Positions 7,340-15,260 of a stretch of 35,842 nucleotides of DNA are shown piece by piece; the first letter of the stretch is position 1; every line of letters begins with the position of its first letter. Source of the stretch: Ornithomonoglobus_A sp045537455. Its GTDB lineage: Bacteria > Bacillota > Clostridia > UBA1381. The translations under genes and the position numbers were made by a program. The notes beneath the pieces are model-generated. The model saw nothing but the letters and a program-made list of their open reading frames with translations. It made no database searches and was not told the DNA's origin. The stretch is from positions 1 through 35,842 of the forward strand of contig JAZSPM010000066.1 in assembly GCA_045537455.1 (NCBI GenBank), read 5' to 3'.

Positions 7340-8439
7340 AGGTTCTGATTTTAAGCAGCAATATTGGCGGAGGTCATAATTCCTGTGCCAATGCTGTTAT
7401 GGATTACTTTGAATCCAAGGGCGAAAACTGTACAATCTGTGATTCTATCAAATTTATATCAAATCATTTTTCAAAAACTTTAGAAAAATGGCATACAAGA
7501 ATATATAGATATATGCCCAAAGCCTTTTCAAAAGGATATGATTATGTTGAAAACAATCCGGATTTACTTCAAAAAAAGCAGATGCTGAGAAAAATCCTTC
7601 TGTCCGGAAATGACAGACTTTATAAGTATATTACAGACAATTGTTTTGATACTGTTATATGTACTCATCCGTTCCCTGCAATCATGATGACAGAAATTCA
7701 AAAAGCACATAACCTGCCTGTGAAAACTGCATTTATACATACAGATTATACTTGTTATCCGATAACTGCAGATAGCATAGTGGATTTTTATTTTACCGCA
7801 GACAATTCTCTTCAAGATGATTTTTTGAAATGTAATATTCCTCAAAATAAAATTATTAGCAGTGGCATTCCTGTCAGAAAAGAATTTTACTCCAAAATAT
7901 CATCCCGACTATCAAAAGAAATATTCAGAATTAACCCTGACAATAAACATCTATTGATTATGACCGGAAGTATGGGCTGCGGACCCGTAGAAAAAATTGT
8001 GCATGCAATCAGTAAAAACGATAGCATTGACATTTCCGTAATATGTGGAACCAATAAAGCATTGGAAAGAACATTGAAAAGCAATTATATGAATAATAAA
8101 AATGTTCACATATTCGGATATTGCAATCAGGTAGCGGTGCTTATGGACAGTGCTGATTTATGTTTGATTAAGCCCGGAGGCATCAGTGTTACGGAAGCAT
8201 ATGTAAAAAAACTACCTATGGTTCTGATGAACACAATATCAGGCTGTGAAGAATACAATACAAGATTTTTTGTAAGTAAAGGTTGTGCAGTCAGCTCTTC
8301 TGATTCTGAAGAACTAATAAAGATGAGCTTAAATTTATTATCCAATACAGACCGGATTGAGAAAATGAAAAAAGAATTTGGTGAAGATGAAATACCAAAT
8401 GCGTCTCAAATAATTTATGATACTTTAAAAAATTGTTGA
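7336..8439 (+). CDS. UgtP/MGDG-synthase-like glycolipid glycosyltransferase
   Basis: A 367-residue GT28-type enzyme. The N-terminal SSNIGGGHNSCANAV (7-21) is the glycine-rich loop of the MGDG synthase domain, followed by CTHPFPA near 113 and IHTDYTCYP near 137. The C-terminal domain has LIMTGSMGCG and the donor-binding segment IKPGGISVTEA. Relatives transfer glucose or galactose from UDP-sugar to diacylglycerol on the inner face of the membrane. I infer a role in glycolipid adjustment under envelope stress. It overlaps the upstream permease by four bases. Promoter 3 starts 14 bp after its stop. Confidence 0.85.
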   Translation: MKVLILSSNIGGGHNSCANAVMDYFESKGENCTICDSIKFISNHFSKTLEKWHTRIYRYMPKAFSKGYDYVENNPDLLQKKQMLRKILLSGNDRLYKYITDNCFDTVICTHPFPAIMMTEIQKAHNLPVKTAFIHTDYTCYPITADSIVDFYFTADNSLQDDFLKCNIPQNKIISSGIPVRKEFYSKISSRLSKEIFRINPDNKHLLIMTGSMGCGPVEKIVHAISKNDSIDISVICGTNKALERTLKSNYMNNKNVHIFGYCNQVAVLMDSADLCLIKPGGISVTEAYVKKLPMVLMNTISGCEEYNTRFFVSKGCAVSSSDSEELIKMSLNLLSNTDRIEKMKKEFGEDEIPNASQIIYDTLKNC

Positions 8440-8452
8440 AAAAAGTGAAAAA

Positions 8453-8485
8453 GTTTATTTTCGGTTTATAAAAGTAGTGTATTAT
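8453..8485 (+). promoter_or_regulatory. Regulon promoter 3
   Basis: GTTTATTTTCGGTTTA (8453-8468), an 11-bp spacer, then TATTAT (8480-8485). It is the only copy with G instead of A at position 11. It drives 8583-9386. Confidence 0.75.
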
Positions 8486-8517
8486 TACCTCAACAAATAA
8501 ATCATGTTTCACCGCAA

Positions 8518-8554
8518 GAGAAAAATGGAAACATATTTTAATAGCATTTTTCTC
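8518..8554 (+). promoter_or_regulatory. Leader hairpin before 8583
   Basis: GAGAAAAATG (8518-8527) and CATTTTTCTC (8545-8554) form a perfect 10-bp stem with a 17-base loop in the 5' leader. No T run follows, so it is not a standard terminator. An mRNA-stability or regulatory role is possible. Confidence 0.4.
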
Positions 8555-8582
8555 TTCGGAAAAATTCAAGGAGGAAAATGAT

Positions 8583-9023
8583 ATGTCAAAAACAAAGGTA
8601 TTTAATTATGTGTGTGCAGGGCTTACGCTTATTTTGCTTGTGTTGCAGTTTACACCGTTTTGGAATTATAACGGTCAGACTGCATCAATAAACGGATTTG
8701 TGTGGCTGAACCCGCAGGGGCCGGAAATCAACAGTTGGTTTGCATCACAGCTCGGAGCAGCGGTTAATGTTAACTCTGTGGTAATTACATCTGTGTTGGT
8801 TCTTTTGCTTGGCGCTGCCGGAGTTGTACTTTGTATAATGAAATCAGATATAGGACTGATGGCTCTATTGCCTGCAGCAGCAAGCTTGTCCGGGATATAT
8901 GCATTTGCATTAAAACCCGTATTCAGGCTTGGCTCTACATGGATTATTCAGCTTGTGTTATGTATAGCAATTTTGGCAGTAGCAATCTTTACGGTTGTAA
9001 ATAGCCTGAAAAAAGAACAGTAA
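8583..9023 (+). CDS. Small four-helix membrane protein, function unknown
   Basis: 146 residues with hydrophobic segments at about 7-25, 63-86, 91-110 and 118-138, consistent with four membrane helices. The first external loop is Trp/Asn/Gly-rich (FTPFWNYNGQTASINGFVWL). No family is recognised with confidence. AAGGAGG precedes the ATG. It is the first gene of a two-gene unit with the HEAT-repeat protein and sits just upstream of the two-component system, so an accessory envelope or sensor role is possible but unproven. Confidence 0.65.
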   Translation: MSKTKVFNYVCAGLTLILLVLQFTPFWNYNGQTASINGFVWLNPQGPEINSWFASQLGAAVNVNSVVITSVLVLLLGAAGVVLCIMKSDIGLMALLPAAASLSGIYAFALKPVFRLGSTWIIQLVLCIAILAVAIFTVVNSLKKEQ

Positions 9024-9047
9024 AATAATAATTTTAGGAGGATTAAA

Positions 9048-9386
9048 ATGTTCGGAAAAAATAAAAAAGGATCAAGACAAAGCGTGGAACAGAGAGTTGC
9101 GTCAATAAAAGCACTCAGCGAACACAGTGAGGTTAAAAAGAAAAAGAAAAAAGGCGAAGATAACGACTCGGATTTTTACAAGCTTCTAAACTTTTTGAAT
9201 GATGAAGCTCCTGAATGCAGAATTGCAGCAGCAGAGGCTTTGGGAAAAACCTCAAGAGATATAGCTGTCACGCACATCAGTCACAAAATTAATTCTGAAA
9301 AAGATGAAAATGTTATAAAGGCAATGAGAAGTGCACTTAGCAGTATTCGTGAGAATATGAGAATCGAACACGCAGAAAAAGCTTAA
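9048..9386 (+). CDS. Short HEAT-repeat-like protein
   Basis: 112 residues. A basic N-terminus with a run of six lysines (KKKKKK near 31-36) is followed by two helical repeats: ECRIAAAEALGKTSRDIAVTHI and ENVIKAMRSALSSIRE, resembling HEAT/PBS-lyase repeats that scaffold protein interactions. AGGAGG precedes the ATG. It is cotranscribed with the upstream membrane protein and followed by a strong terminator at 9414-9446. A cytosolic adaptor role for this regulon is a guess. Confidence 0.6.
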   Translation: MFGKNKKGSRQSVEQRVASIKALSEHSEVKKKKKKGEDNDSDFYKLLNFLNDEAPECRIAAAEALGKTSRDIAVTHISHKINSEKDENVIKAMRSALSSIRENMRIEHAEKA

Positions 9387-9413
9387 CTACATATTAGTAG
9401 AATCATCCCCTGG

Positions 9414-9446
9414 CGGAAGTCGGCGGTTTATTACCGACTTCCGTTT
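9414..9446 (+). terminator. Rho-independent terminator
   Basis: CGGAAGTCGG (9414-9423) pairs perfectly with CCGACTTCCG (9434-9443) around a 10-base loop, followed by a short TTT. It separates the 8583-9386 unit from the two-component operon. Confidence 0.75.
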
Positions 9447-9544
9447 GCTATGTCTTAATCTAATTCTTTGTATATTTTGCAGAAAAAGCTTCTGTTTTAT
9501 TGAATAAACTTCAAAATTATAGTATAATTAAAGAAAAAATATGT

Positions 9545-9577
9545 GTTTAGTTTCAGTTTATATAAACAAAGTATGAT
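9545..9577 (+). promoter_or_regulatory. Regulon promoter 4 (autoregulatory)
   Basis: GTTTAGTTTCAGTTTA (9545-9560), an 11-bp spacer, then TATGAT (9572-9577). It drives the response regulator/kinase operon, so the regulator probably controls itself. Confidence 0.8.
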
Positions 9578-9612
9578 AAAAGTGTGAACAAACATAAAGA
9601 GGTGATTTTATT

Positions 9613-10287
9613 ATGTTTCATATACTTGTTGTAGATGACGATAAAAATACAAGAAAGTTGTTAAAAGCCGTATTGGAATCCGAGGGTTACACGGTGTCCT
9701 TAGCTGAAAACGGCGAAGAAGCCCTTGATGTTATGGATAGCGAGGTTATTGACCTTGTTGTTCTTGATATTATGATGCCCAAAATGGACGGATACGAGTT
9801 TACAAAAACACTTCGTGATGTTAACAATAATCTCCCTGTTCTTATGGTTTCTGCAAAGCAGATGCCTGAGGATAAGCGCAAGGGCTTCTTAGTTGGTACG
9901 GATGATTATATGACAAAGCCCATCGACGAAACAGAAATGCTTCTTCGCATAAAGGCACTTCTTCGCCGTGCGAAAATTGCAACGGAACACAAGATTACAA
10001 TCGGCAATGTAGTAATTGATTATGATGCACTCACTGTTACTAAAAAGGGCGAGACTCAAGAATTACCGCAAAAGGAATTTATGCTTTTATATAAGCTTTT
10101 ATCCTATCCCGGAAAGATTTTTACACGCATTCAGCTTATGGATGAAATCTGGGGCAGCGAAAGTGATACAGGATGGGAAACTGTTACCGTGCACATCGGA
10201 AGGCTTCGCAAACGATTTGAAGGCTGGGAAGAATTTGAAATACAGTCTGTAAGAGGACTGGGTTATAAGGCGGTAAAAAATATATGA
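9613..10287 (+). CDS. OmpR/PhoB-family response regulator
   Basis: 224 residues. The receiver domain (1-118) has the acidic pocket VDDD (7-10), phospho-acceptor Asp52 (LDIMMPKMDG), Ser80 and Lys102 (TKP). The DNA-binding winged helix (about 125-224) ends in the typical VTVHIGRLRKR and SVRGLGYKA segments. Proteins of this class bind direct repeats with an 11-bp period, matching the box found at every promoter of the island including its own. I infer that it is the regulator of the whole island. The next gene overlaps its stop by four bases and encodes the partner kinase. Confidence 0.92.
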   Translation: MFHILVVDDDKNTRKLLKAVLESEGYTVSLAENGEEALDVMDSEVIDLVVLDIMMPKMDGYEFTKTLRDVNNNLPVLMVSAKQMPEDKRKGFLVGTDDYMTKPIDETEMLLRIKALLRRAKIATEHKITIGNVVIDYDALTVTKKGETQELPQKEFMLLYKLLSYPGKIFTRIQLMDEIWGSESDTGWETVTVHIGRLRKRFEGWEEFEIQSVRGLGYKAVKNI

Positions 10288-11363
10288 ACAGACCAAGACC
10301 AAAGCTTACAAAAAAACAAAGATTTGAGCTTTTAGCAATTTTTTCTGCCATAACTATTTTAATATTCTTAACTTCAATGGCTTTTGTATCGCTTATAGCT
10401 TATTTTGTTGTAAAAACAGGTGCACTCCATATTGTTCAAAAGGATCTTCCCGGAGGCGGCAAGCTCATTGTTTTTATGGCTATTACAAGTGCCGTAATTG
10501 GAAGTATATTCCTTATAATATCAGGTAAAATCATCTTAAAGCCGGTTAACAGAATGATTGATAAAATGAATCATCTTGCTTCGGGAGATTATAGCGCACG
10601 AATGGAATTTGGTAAGCCTTTTGGTGGTTCGCCTGTAATGCTGATGATTTCAAAGAGTTTTAATACAATGGCTTCCGAACTTCAAAATACAGAGCTTCTG
10701 CGCTCTGACTTTATAAATAATTTTTCACACGAATTTAAAACACCAATTGTTTCAATTGCAGGATTTGCAAAACTTCTAAAACGAGGAAACTTAACCGAGG
10801 AACAACAAAAAGAATATATCGACATTATTGAGGAAGAGTCATTAAGACTTTCGTATATGGCAACAAATGTGCTGAATCTGACCAAGGTAGAAAACCAGAC
10901 TATTCTTAACGACGTTACCACATACAATTTATCTGAGCAGATTCGCTCCTGCGTTTTGCTTCTTGAAAATAAATGGGCAAAGAAAAATCTTGAAATGTAT
11001 ATTGATTTTGGAGAATATTTAATTTCGGCAAATGAGGAACTGTTAAAGCATGTCTGGATAAATCTTTTAGATAATGCTATCAAATTCTCTCCCGATTATG
11101 GGGCACTTGAGATTAAAATCGAGCAAGATGAAAAATATCTTTCAATATCAATTTCCAACAATGGCGAACCAATATCGCAGGAGGTTCAAAATAAAATTTT
11201 CAACAAATTTTATCAGGCGGATGAATCTCACTCCTCTGAAGGCAACGGAATCGGTCTTGCCATTGTAAAACGAGTTGCAGAGCTTCACAACGGTAAGGTA
11301 TATGTGGAAAGTACAGATAATTTGACAACCTTTACAGTAAAGCTACCTAAATTCCAGCAATAA
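10284..11363 (+). CDS. Sensor histidine kinase with very short extracellular loop
   Basis: 359 residues. Two membrane helices (about 17-43 and 60-82) enclose only about 17 residues outside the membrane, then a HAMP domain (about 83-135), the H-box FSHEFKTP with His149, the N-box with Asn264 (LLDNAIKFSP), and the G-box GNGIGL (320-325). All kinase motifs look intact. The lack of an external sensor domain is typical of kinases that sense within the membrane or through a partner membrane protein, fitting an envelope-stress system. It is translationally coupled to the regulator. Confidence 0.92.
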   Translation: MNRPRPKLTKKQRFELLAIFSAITILIFLTSMAFVSLIAYFVVKTGALHIVQKDLPGGGKLIVFMAITSAVIGSIFLIISGKIILKPVNRMIDKMNHLASGDYSARMEFGKPFGGSPVMLMISKSFNTMASELQNTELLRSDFINNFSHEFKTPIVSIAGFAKLLKRGNLTEEQQKEYIDIIEEESLRLSYMATNVLNLTKVENQTILNDVTTYNLSEQIRSCVLLLENKWAKKNLEMYIDFGEYLISANEELLKHVWINLLDNAIKFSPDYGALEIKIEQDEKYLSISISNNGEPISQEVQNKIFNKFYQADESHSSEGNGIGLAIVKRVAELHNGKVYVESTDNLTTFTVKLPKFQQ

Positions 11364-11387
11364 GTTTTATAAATTACGAGGTATCAA

Positions 11388-12125
11388 ATGAACTTATTTT
11401 TAAAGCTATCATTTTTATTTTTTATAGGTTCTTTGTCCGGCTGGCTTCTTGAGGTATTGTTCAGAAGATTTTTGTCGGAAGCAAATCCGGATAGGAAATG
11501 GATAAATCCCGGATTTTGCACAGGACCATATCTTCCTCTTTATGGATGCGGTCTGTGCCTTATGTACCTGATTGCATCACTTGAGGGGCTTAATTTGATA
11601 ACGGAACCAATTTTGCAAAAGCTGCTTTTATTCTTCATTATGGCAGTTTGTATGACGGTGATAGAATATATTGCAGGTGTTTTGAGCCTTAAAACGATAA
11701 AGGTTCGTTTATGGGATTACAGCAATGAAAAAGGAAATATTCAGGGGATTATCTGCCCGAAATTTTCACTTATTTGGGCAATATTAGGCGCCCTATATTA
11801 CTTTTTGATACATCCGCACATACTCGAAGCACTAAGCTGGTTATCCGCGAATCTGGCATTCTCATTTGTTATTGGTCTTTTCTTTGGTGTTTTTATTATA
11901 GATGCCGCTTCATCAATTCAGCTTGTTTCAAAACTGAAGAAATATGCTGAAGAAAATGAAGTTATTGTCAGATACGAAGAAATAAAAAAGCATATCAGAA
12001 TACGCCATGAAGAAAACAAACAAAAATACAATTTCTTTCGTCCCTTCCGCTCTGATATTCCTTTGTCAGAACATTTAAAAGAGCTCCGCGACTCTTTTGA
12101 AATCAAGAGAAAAAAACAGAAATAA
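11388..12125 (+). CDS. Second PF06541 putative permease-like membrane protein
   Basis: A 245-residue paralogue of 5288-5950. It has six or so hydrophobic segments and the family signature SGWLLEVLFRRF, then NPGFCTGPYLPLYGCG, with a charged cytoplasmic C-terminal tail of about 50 residues (EENEVIVRYEEIKKH and onward). It lies 24 bp after the kinase gene, with GAGGT before the ATG, so it is cotranscribed with the two-component system. Being the only extra gene in that operon, it is a candidate accessory or sensing partner of the short-loop kinase, which is inference. Confidence 0.75.
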   Translation: MNLFLKLSFLFFIGSLSGWLLEVLFRRFLSEANPDRKWINPGFCTGPYLPLYGCGLCLMYLIASLEGLNLITEPILQKLLLFFIMAVCMTVIEYIAGVLSLKTIKVRLWDYSNEKGNIQGIICPKFSLIWAILGALYYFLIHPHILEALSWLSANLAFSFVIGLFFGVFIIDAASSIQLVSKLKKYAEENEVIVRYEEIKKHIRIRHEENKQKYNFFRPFRSDIPLSEHLKELRDSFEIKRKKQK

Positions 12126-12130
12126 CAAAA

Positions 12131-12163
12131 GTTTAGTTTCAGTTTAGATTATGCATTTATACT
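12131..12163 (+). promoter_or_regulatory. Regulon promoter 5 (no ORF directly downstream)
   Basis: GTTTAGTTTCAGTTTA (12131-12146), an 11-bp spacer, then TATACT (12158-12163). A hairpin lies 36 bp downstream of the -10, followed by promoter 6, so the unit looks like a short non-coding transcript. Confidence 0.75.
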
Positions 12164-12169
12164 GATTTT

Positions 12170-12246
12170 GCAAAATAATTTTTTCATATGTACTCCTTTT
12201 CAAACAGGCAGTTATGTTTAACATAGCTGTCTGTTTTGAATTTTGT
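12170..12246 (+). ncRNA. Candidate regulon-controlled small RNA (~75 nt)
   Basis: Transcription from promoter 5 should begin near 12170. The transcript would have a U-rich single-stranded 5' part with TACTCCTTTT (12191-12200), complementary to an AAAAGGAGTA-type ribosome binding site. A long hairpin (about 12199-12240) follows: arms TTCAAACAGGCAGTTATGTT and AACATAGCTGTCTGTTTTGAA, with a G-T and small-bulge interruption, then TTTT at 12241-12244. A 12-codon ORF (ATG at 12189) has no ribosome binding site. Alternatives are an attenuated 5' leader of clpP or an untranslated spacer. Confidence 0.5.
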
Positions 12247-12273
12247 GGAACTTTTTTAAATTTTTGGCTTTAA

Positions 12274-12306
12274 GTTTAGTTTCAGTTTATGATTCCAGCT
12301 TATAAT
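12274..12306 (+). promoter_or_regulatory. Regulon promoter 6 (clpP)
   Basis: GTTTAGTTTCAGTTTA (12274-12289), an 11-bp spacer, then a perfect TATAAT (12301-12306), 36 bp before the clpP start codon. Confidence 0.8.
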
Positions 12307-12342
12307 CACACTATATTAACAATTTTATATAGGAGGCAAAAC

Positions 12343-12936
12343 ATGAATAACCAAATGACAATGGTTCCTTATGTTATTGAACAAACAAGCAGAGGTGAAC
12401 GGTCTTATGATATTTTTTCAAGACTTTTAAATGACCGAATTATTATGCTTAACGATCAGGTTAACAGTGCAACAGCGAGTGTAATTATTGCACAGATGCT
12501 ATATCTTGAAGGTCAGGATCCGGACAAAGACATTCACTTTTATATAAACAGTCCCGGTGGAAGCGTATCGGACGGTCTCGCTATTTATGACACAATGCAA
12601 TACATAAAATGTGATGTAAGTACAATCTGCATGGGTATGGCAGCATCAATGGGTGCTTTTCTCCTTGCTGCAGGTGCCAAAGGCAAAAGGTTTGCGCTTC
12701 CAAACAGCGAAATTATGATTCACCAGCCTTTAGGTCAGGTGCAAGGTCAGGCTACTGATATGAAAATTCATGCAGATCATATTATCGCAACCAAAGAAAA
12801 ATTAAACCGTATTTTAAGTGAAAGAACAGGTCAGCCCTATGAAAAAGTAATTATTGATACGGACAGGGATAACTTCCTGTCTGCACATGAGGCTATGGAA
12901 TACGGGTTAATTGATAAGGTTATCTCCGGAAGATAA
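12343..12936 (+). CDS. clpP: ATP-dependent Clp protease proteolytic subunit
   Basis: A 197-residue serine protease subunit that assembles into a double heptamer and degrades substrates delivered by Clp ATPases. The catalytic triad is present with family spacing: Ser102 (GMAASMGAF), His127 (IMIHQP) and Asp176 (DRDNF). The start at 12343 follows AGGAGG at 12331-12336. It is a single-gene unit with its own regulon promoter and terminator. No clpX or CtsR-type operator is adjacent; control appears to come from the island's two-component box. It may be a second ClpP paralogue rather than the only copy, which the window cannot show. Confidence 0.93.
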   Translation: MNNQMTMVPYVIEQTSRGERSYDIFSRLLNDRIIMLNDQVNSATASVIIAQMLYLEGQDPDKDIHFYINSPGGSVSDGLAIYDTMQYIKCDVSTICMGMAASMGAFLLAAGAKGKRFALPNSEIMIHQPLGQVQGQATDMKIHADHIIATKEKLNRILSERTGQPYEKVIIDTDRDNFLSAHEAMEYGLIDKVISGR

Positions 12937-12954
12937 TCTCATGTTACTTAATAC

Positions 12955-12999
12955 AAGCCCCGAAAACTTTTCTATATAAGAAACTTTTCGGGGTTTGTT
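12955..12999 (+). terminator. clpP terminator
   Basis: CCCCGAAAA (12958-12966) pairs with TTTTCGGGG (12985-12993), followed by TTTGTTT. The T run runs into promoter 7's box at 12997. Confidence 0.8.
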
Positions 13000-13029
13000 T
13001 CGTTTCAGTTTAGATTTCTATAGTAAAAT
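12997..13029 (+). promoter_or_regulatory. Regulon promoter 7
   Basis: GTTTCGTTTCAGTTTA (12997-13012), an 11-bp spacer, then TAAAAT (13024-13029). It drives 13091-20151. The box and the first seven spacer bases match promoter 8 exactly. Confidence 0.78.
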
Positions 13030-13090
13030 TAAAATAGCAAAAAGTCGAAAGCAACAAAGTCAAACAAAAAAACCGAAAGGAGTCATATTT

Positions 13091-13678
13091 ATGGAAAACA
13101 ACGGAACAAATTACACTGAAAAGGAATTTACCAAAGAAACTAAAAAGAATAAGAGCAAAAAAAGCTTTTACCTAAAAGTTGTAGCATTAGCTCTATGCTG
13201 TTCAATTTTAGGTGGAATAGTCGGTGCCGGTTTTGTTATCTGCGGTGGCGGTGGAATACCGGCAAAGGTAGCCATCGGACAAGGTGTTATTTCTGCATTA
13301 AAGGAACATAGAGATTTTGCCGTTTCAGATGTGTTTGGATTTGGTTTTTCGCCTTTTGGTCGAAGAAATATCTCTGTAGATTTCGGCAAATCAAATACAT
13401 ATATCGGCGTAGCAATTACAGATTCCGTACAAACCGATGAAACACCCAATGGTGCCTTAATCAAAAATGTTGAAAAAGGAAGTCCGGCAGACAAAGCAGG
13501 ATTGCTTCAAAATGACATTATAACTATGGTAAATAACCGCAAGATATCATCAGGTGACGGACTTGCTGATGCAGTTAGAAAAGCCAATCCCGGAGATGTT
13601 CTGACACTGACTGTTTATCGCAACGGTACAACCTCAGATATAAAAATTACTGTGGGTGAACAATCCATATACAGTTAA
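13091..13678 (+). CDS. Single-pass membrane protein with PDZ domain, no protease domain
   Basis: 195 residues: a charged cytoplasmic N-terminus (1-27), one membrane helix (about 28-55), a linker, and a PDZ domain (about 100-190) with IGVAITDS, GALIKNVEKGSPADKAGL and GDVLTLTVYRNG segments like those of HtrA/DegP. The trypsin-like domain of HtrA is absent, so it cannot be a protease by itself. It may present misfolded exported proteins to a protease or act as a sensor or anti-protease; this is inference. The start at 13091 has AAAGGAGTC upstream. It heads the five-gene envelope operon. Confidence 0.8.
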   Translation: MENNGTNYTEKEFTKETKKNKSKKSFYLKVVALALCCSILGGIVGAGFVICGGGGIPAKVAIGQGVISALKEHRDFAVSDVFGFGFSPFGRRNISVDFGKSNTYIGVAITDSVQTDETPNGALIKNVEKGSPADKAGLLQNDIITMVNNRKISSGDGLADAVRKANPGDVLTLTVYRNGTTSDIKITVGEQSIYS

Positions 13679-13711
13679 CCTTGTAAAAAATAATATATCG
13701 GGAGGCTTGAC

Positions 13712-14425
13712 GTGAATTTTGATAAACGCAGAAATAAGTATTTTAAACGAATCCGAAATACTGCTATCATTGTGTTCTGGTTACTTCTGATTGTTATATG
13801 TCTTATCAATAAAGATAAAATTACAGTTGAAAGCATTGTAAATTTCACGCCTGATAATACTTTTATTGCAATACTCATAATGTTTTTTCTTTTTGCCTTT
13901 AAAAGCATTACTTTTGTTGTTTACGGCGGAATACTATATGCTGCAAGCGGTATAATGTTTTCGCTGCCGACTGCAATAGCAGTGAACTTTTTCGGAACAA
14001 TTATTATGACAACAATACCGTTCTTTATAGGACGAAAGATTGGCACCGATGCAATAATTTCACTGACCGAGAAATACCCACGACTGAAAAATTTGCGTGA
14101 TATTCCAAACAAAAACGAAATAATGGTTTCGTTTTTTGTAAGAATTATCGGGTGTATTCCTGCCGATCCTCTTGGAATATATTTGGGTGCAACCGGAATT
14201 CGTTACAGCAGATATATATGCGGAACACTACTTGGACTAAGTTCTGCAATTATTACATTTTCTATTATGGGGATGAGCATCAAAGATGTTACATCTCCGG
14301 CTTTTATAATCTCTTTGACAGTAGAAATAACCTTAATGGTTTTGTCCATCGTTATATATCTGCTGCTGCGTAGAAAAGCAAAACAAAAAACATATACAAA
14401 CGGAGGAAATAATGACACCGACTAA
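13712..14425 (+). CDS. VTT-domain (TVP38/DedA-like) membrane protein
   Basis: 237 residues with about six hydrophobic segments. The SNARE-associated/VTT core is recognisable: FVVYGGILYAASGIMFSLPT..., then FFIGRKIG, and the second re-entrant motif RIIGCIPADPLGIYLGATGI. Relatives act as lipid scramblases or flippases and influence membrane homeostasis. It starts with GTG at 13712 behind GGGAGG. The end overlaps the next gene by 14 bp, which couples it to the GT8 glycosyltransferase. Confidence 0.82.
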   Translation: MNFDKRRNKYFKRIRNTAIIVFWLLLIVICLINKDKITVESIVNFTPDNTFIAILIMFFLFAFKSITFVVYGGILYAASGIMFSLPTAIAVNFFGTIIMTTIPFFIGRKIGTDAIISLTEKYPRLKNLRDIPNKNEIMVSFFVRIIGCIPADPLGIYLGATGIRYSRYICGTLLGLSSAIITFSIMGMSIKDVTSPAFIISLTVEITLMVLSIVIYLLLRRKAKQKTYTNGGNNDTD

Positions 14426-15236
14426 AAAAGAAAAAATCAACATACTTGTTACCCTTGACGAAAACTATGTACCATACCTTAACATAATGCTTTCGTCCAT
14501 GCTTCATTCAAATCGGGATTGTTTTTTTGATGTGTACCTGCTTCATTCTGCAATCCCGGAAGATAAAGTTTTAAGAACAAAAGAAATTCTCGGGGAAAGC
14601 GGAAAGCTTATTATGGTTAAAGCGAAGGATATCGGGCTTGGGAACGCACCTACAACCTCAAGATATCCTGAGGAAATATATTACCGCATATTTGCTGCCA
14701 AGTACCTGCCGGATACAGTTGATAAGGTTTTATATCTTGATCCCGATATAATTGTAAACGGCTCCTTAAGACCGCTTTATAATATGCCATTAGATGAATA
14801 TTATTTTGCTGCAGCTTCACACACAGGACCTTTCTTAAGGAAATTTAACGAGCTTCGTCTGGATATGGATGAAGAAAGCCCATATATCAACTCGGGTGTT
14901 ATGCTGATGAACTTAAAATGCTTGCGCGAGGAGCAAAATTATGAGGACGTATTTGATTTTATAGAAAAGAGAAAAAGCTTTCTTATGCTTCCCGATCAGG
15001 ATATAATAAGCAGTCTTTACGGTTCTAAAATATTTGCTCTTGATACCTTCAGATATAATATGACCGAAAGACTGTATCTTCAACACGCACCTTTTGAAAA
15101 GGACCTTAATATTGATTGGGTAAGAAAGAATTCAGTTATTATTCATTACTGCGGCAGAAACAAGCCGTGGAAACCAAACTACAGGGGGCAGTTAGATGTA
15201 TTCTACAACGAGGCAGTAAATCGTATGAAAAAATAA
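14412..15236 (+). CDS. GT8-family glycosyltransferase
   Basis: 274 residues. The GT8 hallmarks are all visible: N-terminal INILVTLDENYVPYL, metal-binding D-x-D in YLDPDIIV (about 109-116), YINSGVMLMNL, LPDQDIIS, and the C-terminal HYCGRNKPWKP. These retaining enzymes use UDP-sugars to glycosylate lipopolysaccharide cores, glycolipids or teichoic-type acceptors; the acceptor here is unknown. GGAGG precedes the ATG. Placement between a VTT protein and a phospholipid synthase suggests envelope glycan or glycolipid synthesis. Confidence 0.88.
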   Translation: MTPTKKEKINILVTLDENYVPYLNIMLSSMLHSNRDCFFDVYLLHSAIPEDKVLRTKEILGESGKLIMVKAKDIGLGNAPTTSRYPEEIYYRIFAAKYLPDTVDKVLYLDPDIIVNGSLRPLYNMPLDEYYFAAASHTGPFLRKFNELRLDMDEESPYINSGVMLMNLKCLREEQNYEDVFDFIEKRKSFLMLPDQDIISSLYGSKIFALDTFRYNMTERLYLQHAPFEKDLNIDWVRKNSVIIHYCGRNKPWKPNYRGQLDVFYNEAVNRMKK

Positions 15237-15260
15237 TTCAAATGTGTTTAAGGAGATATT

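Noticed and set aside
8504..8581. 25-codon ORF in the leader of 8583
   Set aside because: No ribosome binding site and biased composition; it overlaps the leader hairpin and the next gene's RBS.
12189..12227. 12-codon ORF inside the candidate small RNA
   Set aside because: No ribosome binding site upstream of the ATG; the sequence is better explained by the hairpin.
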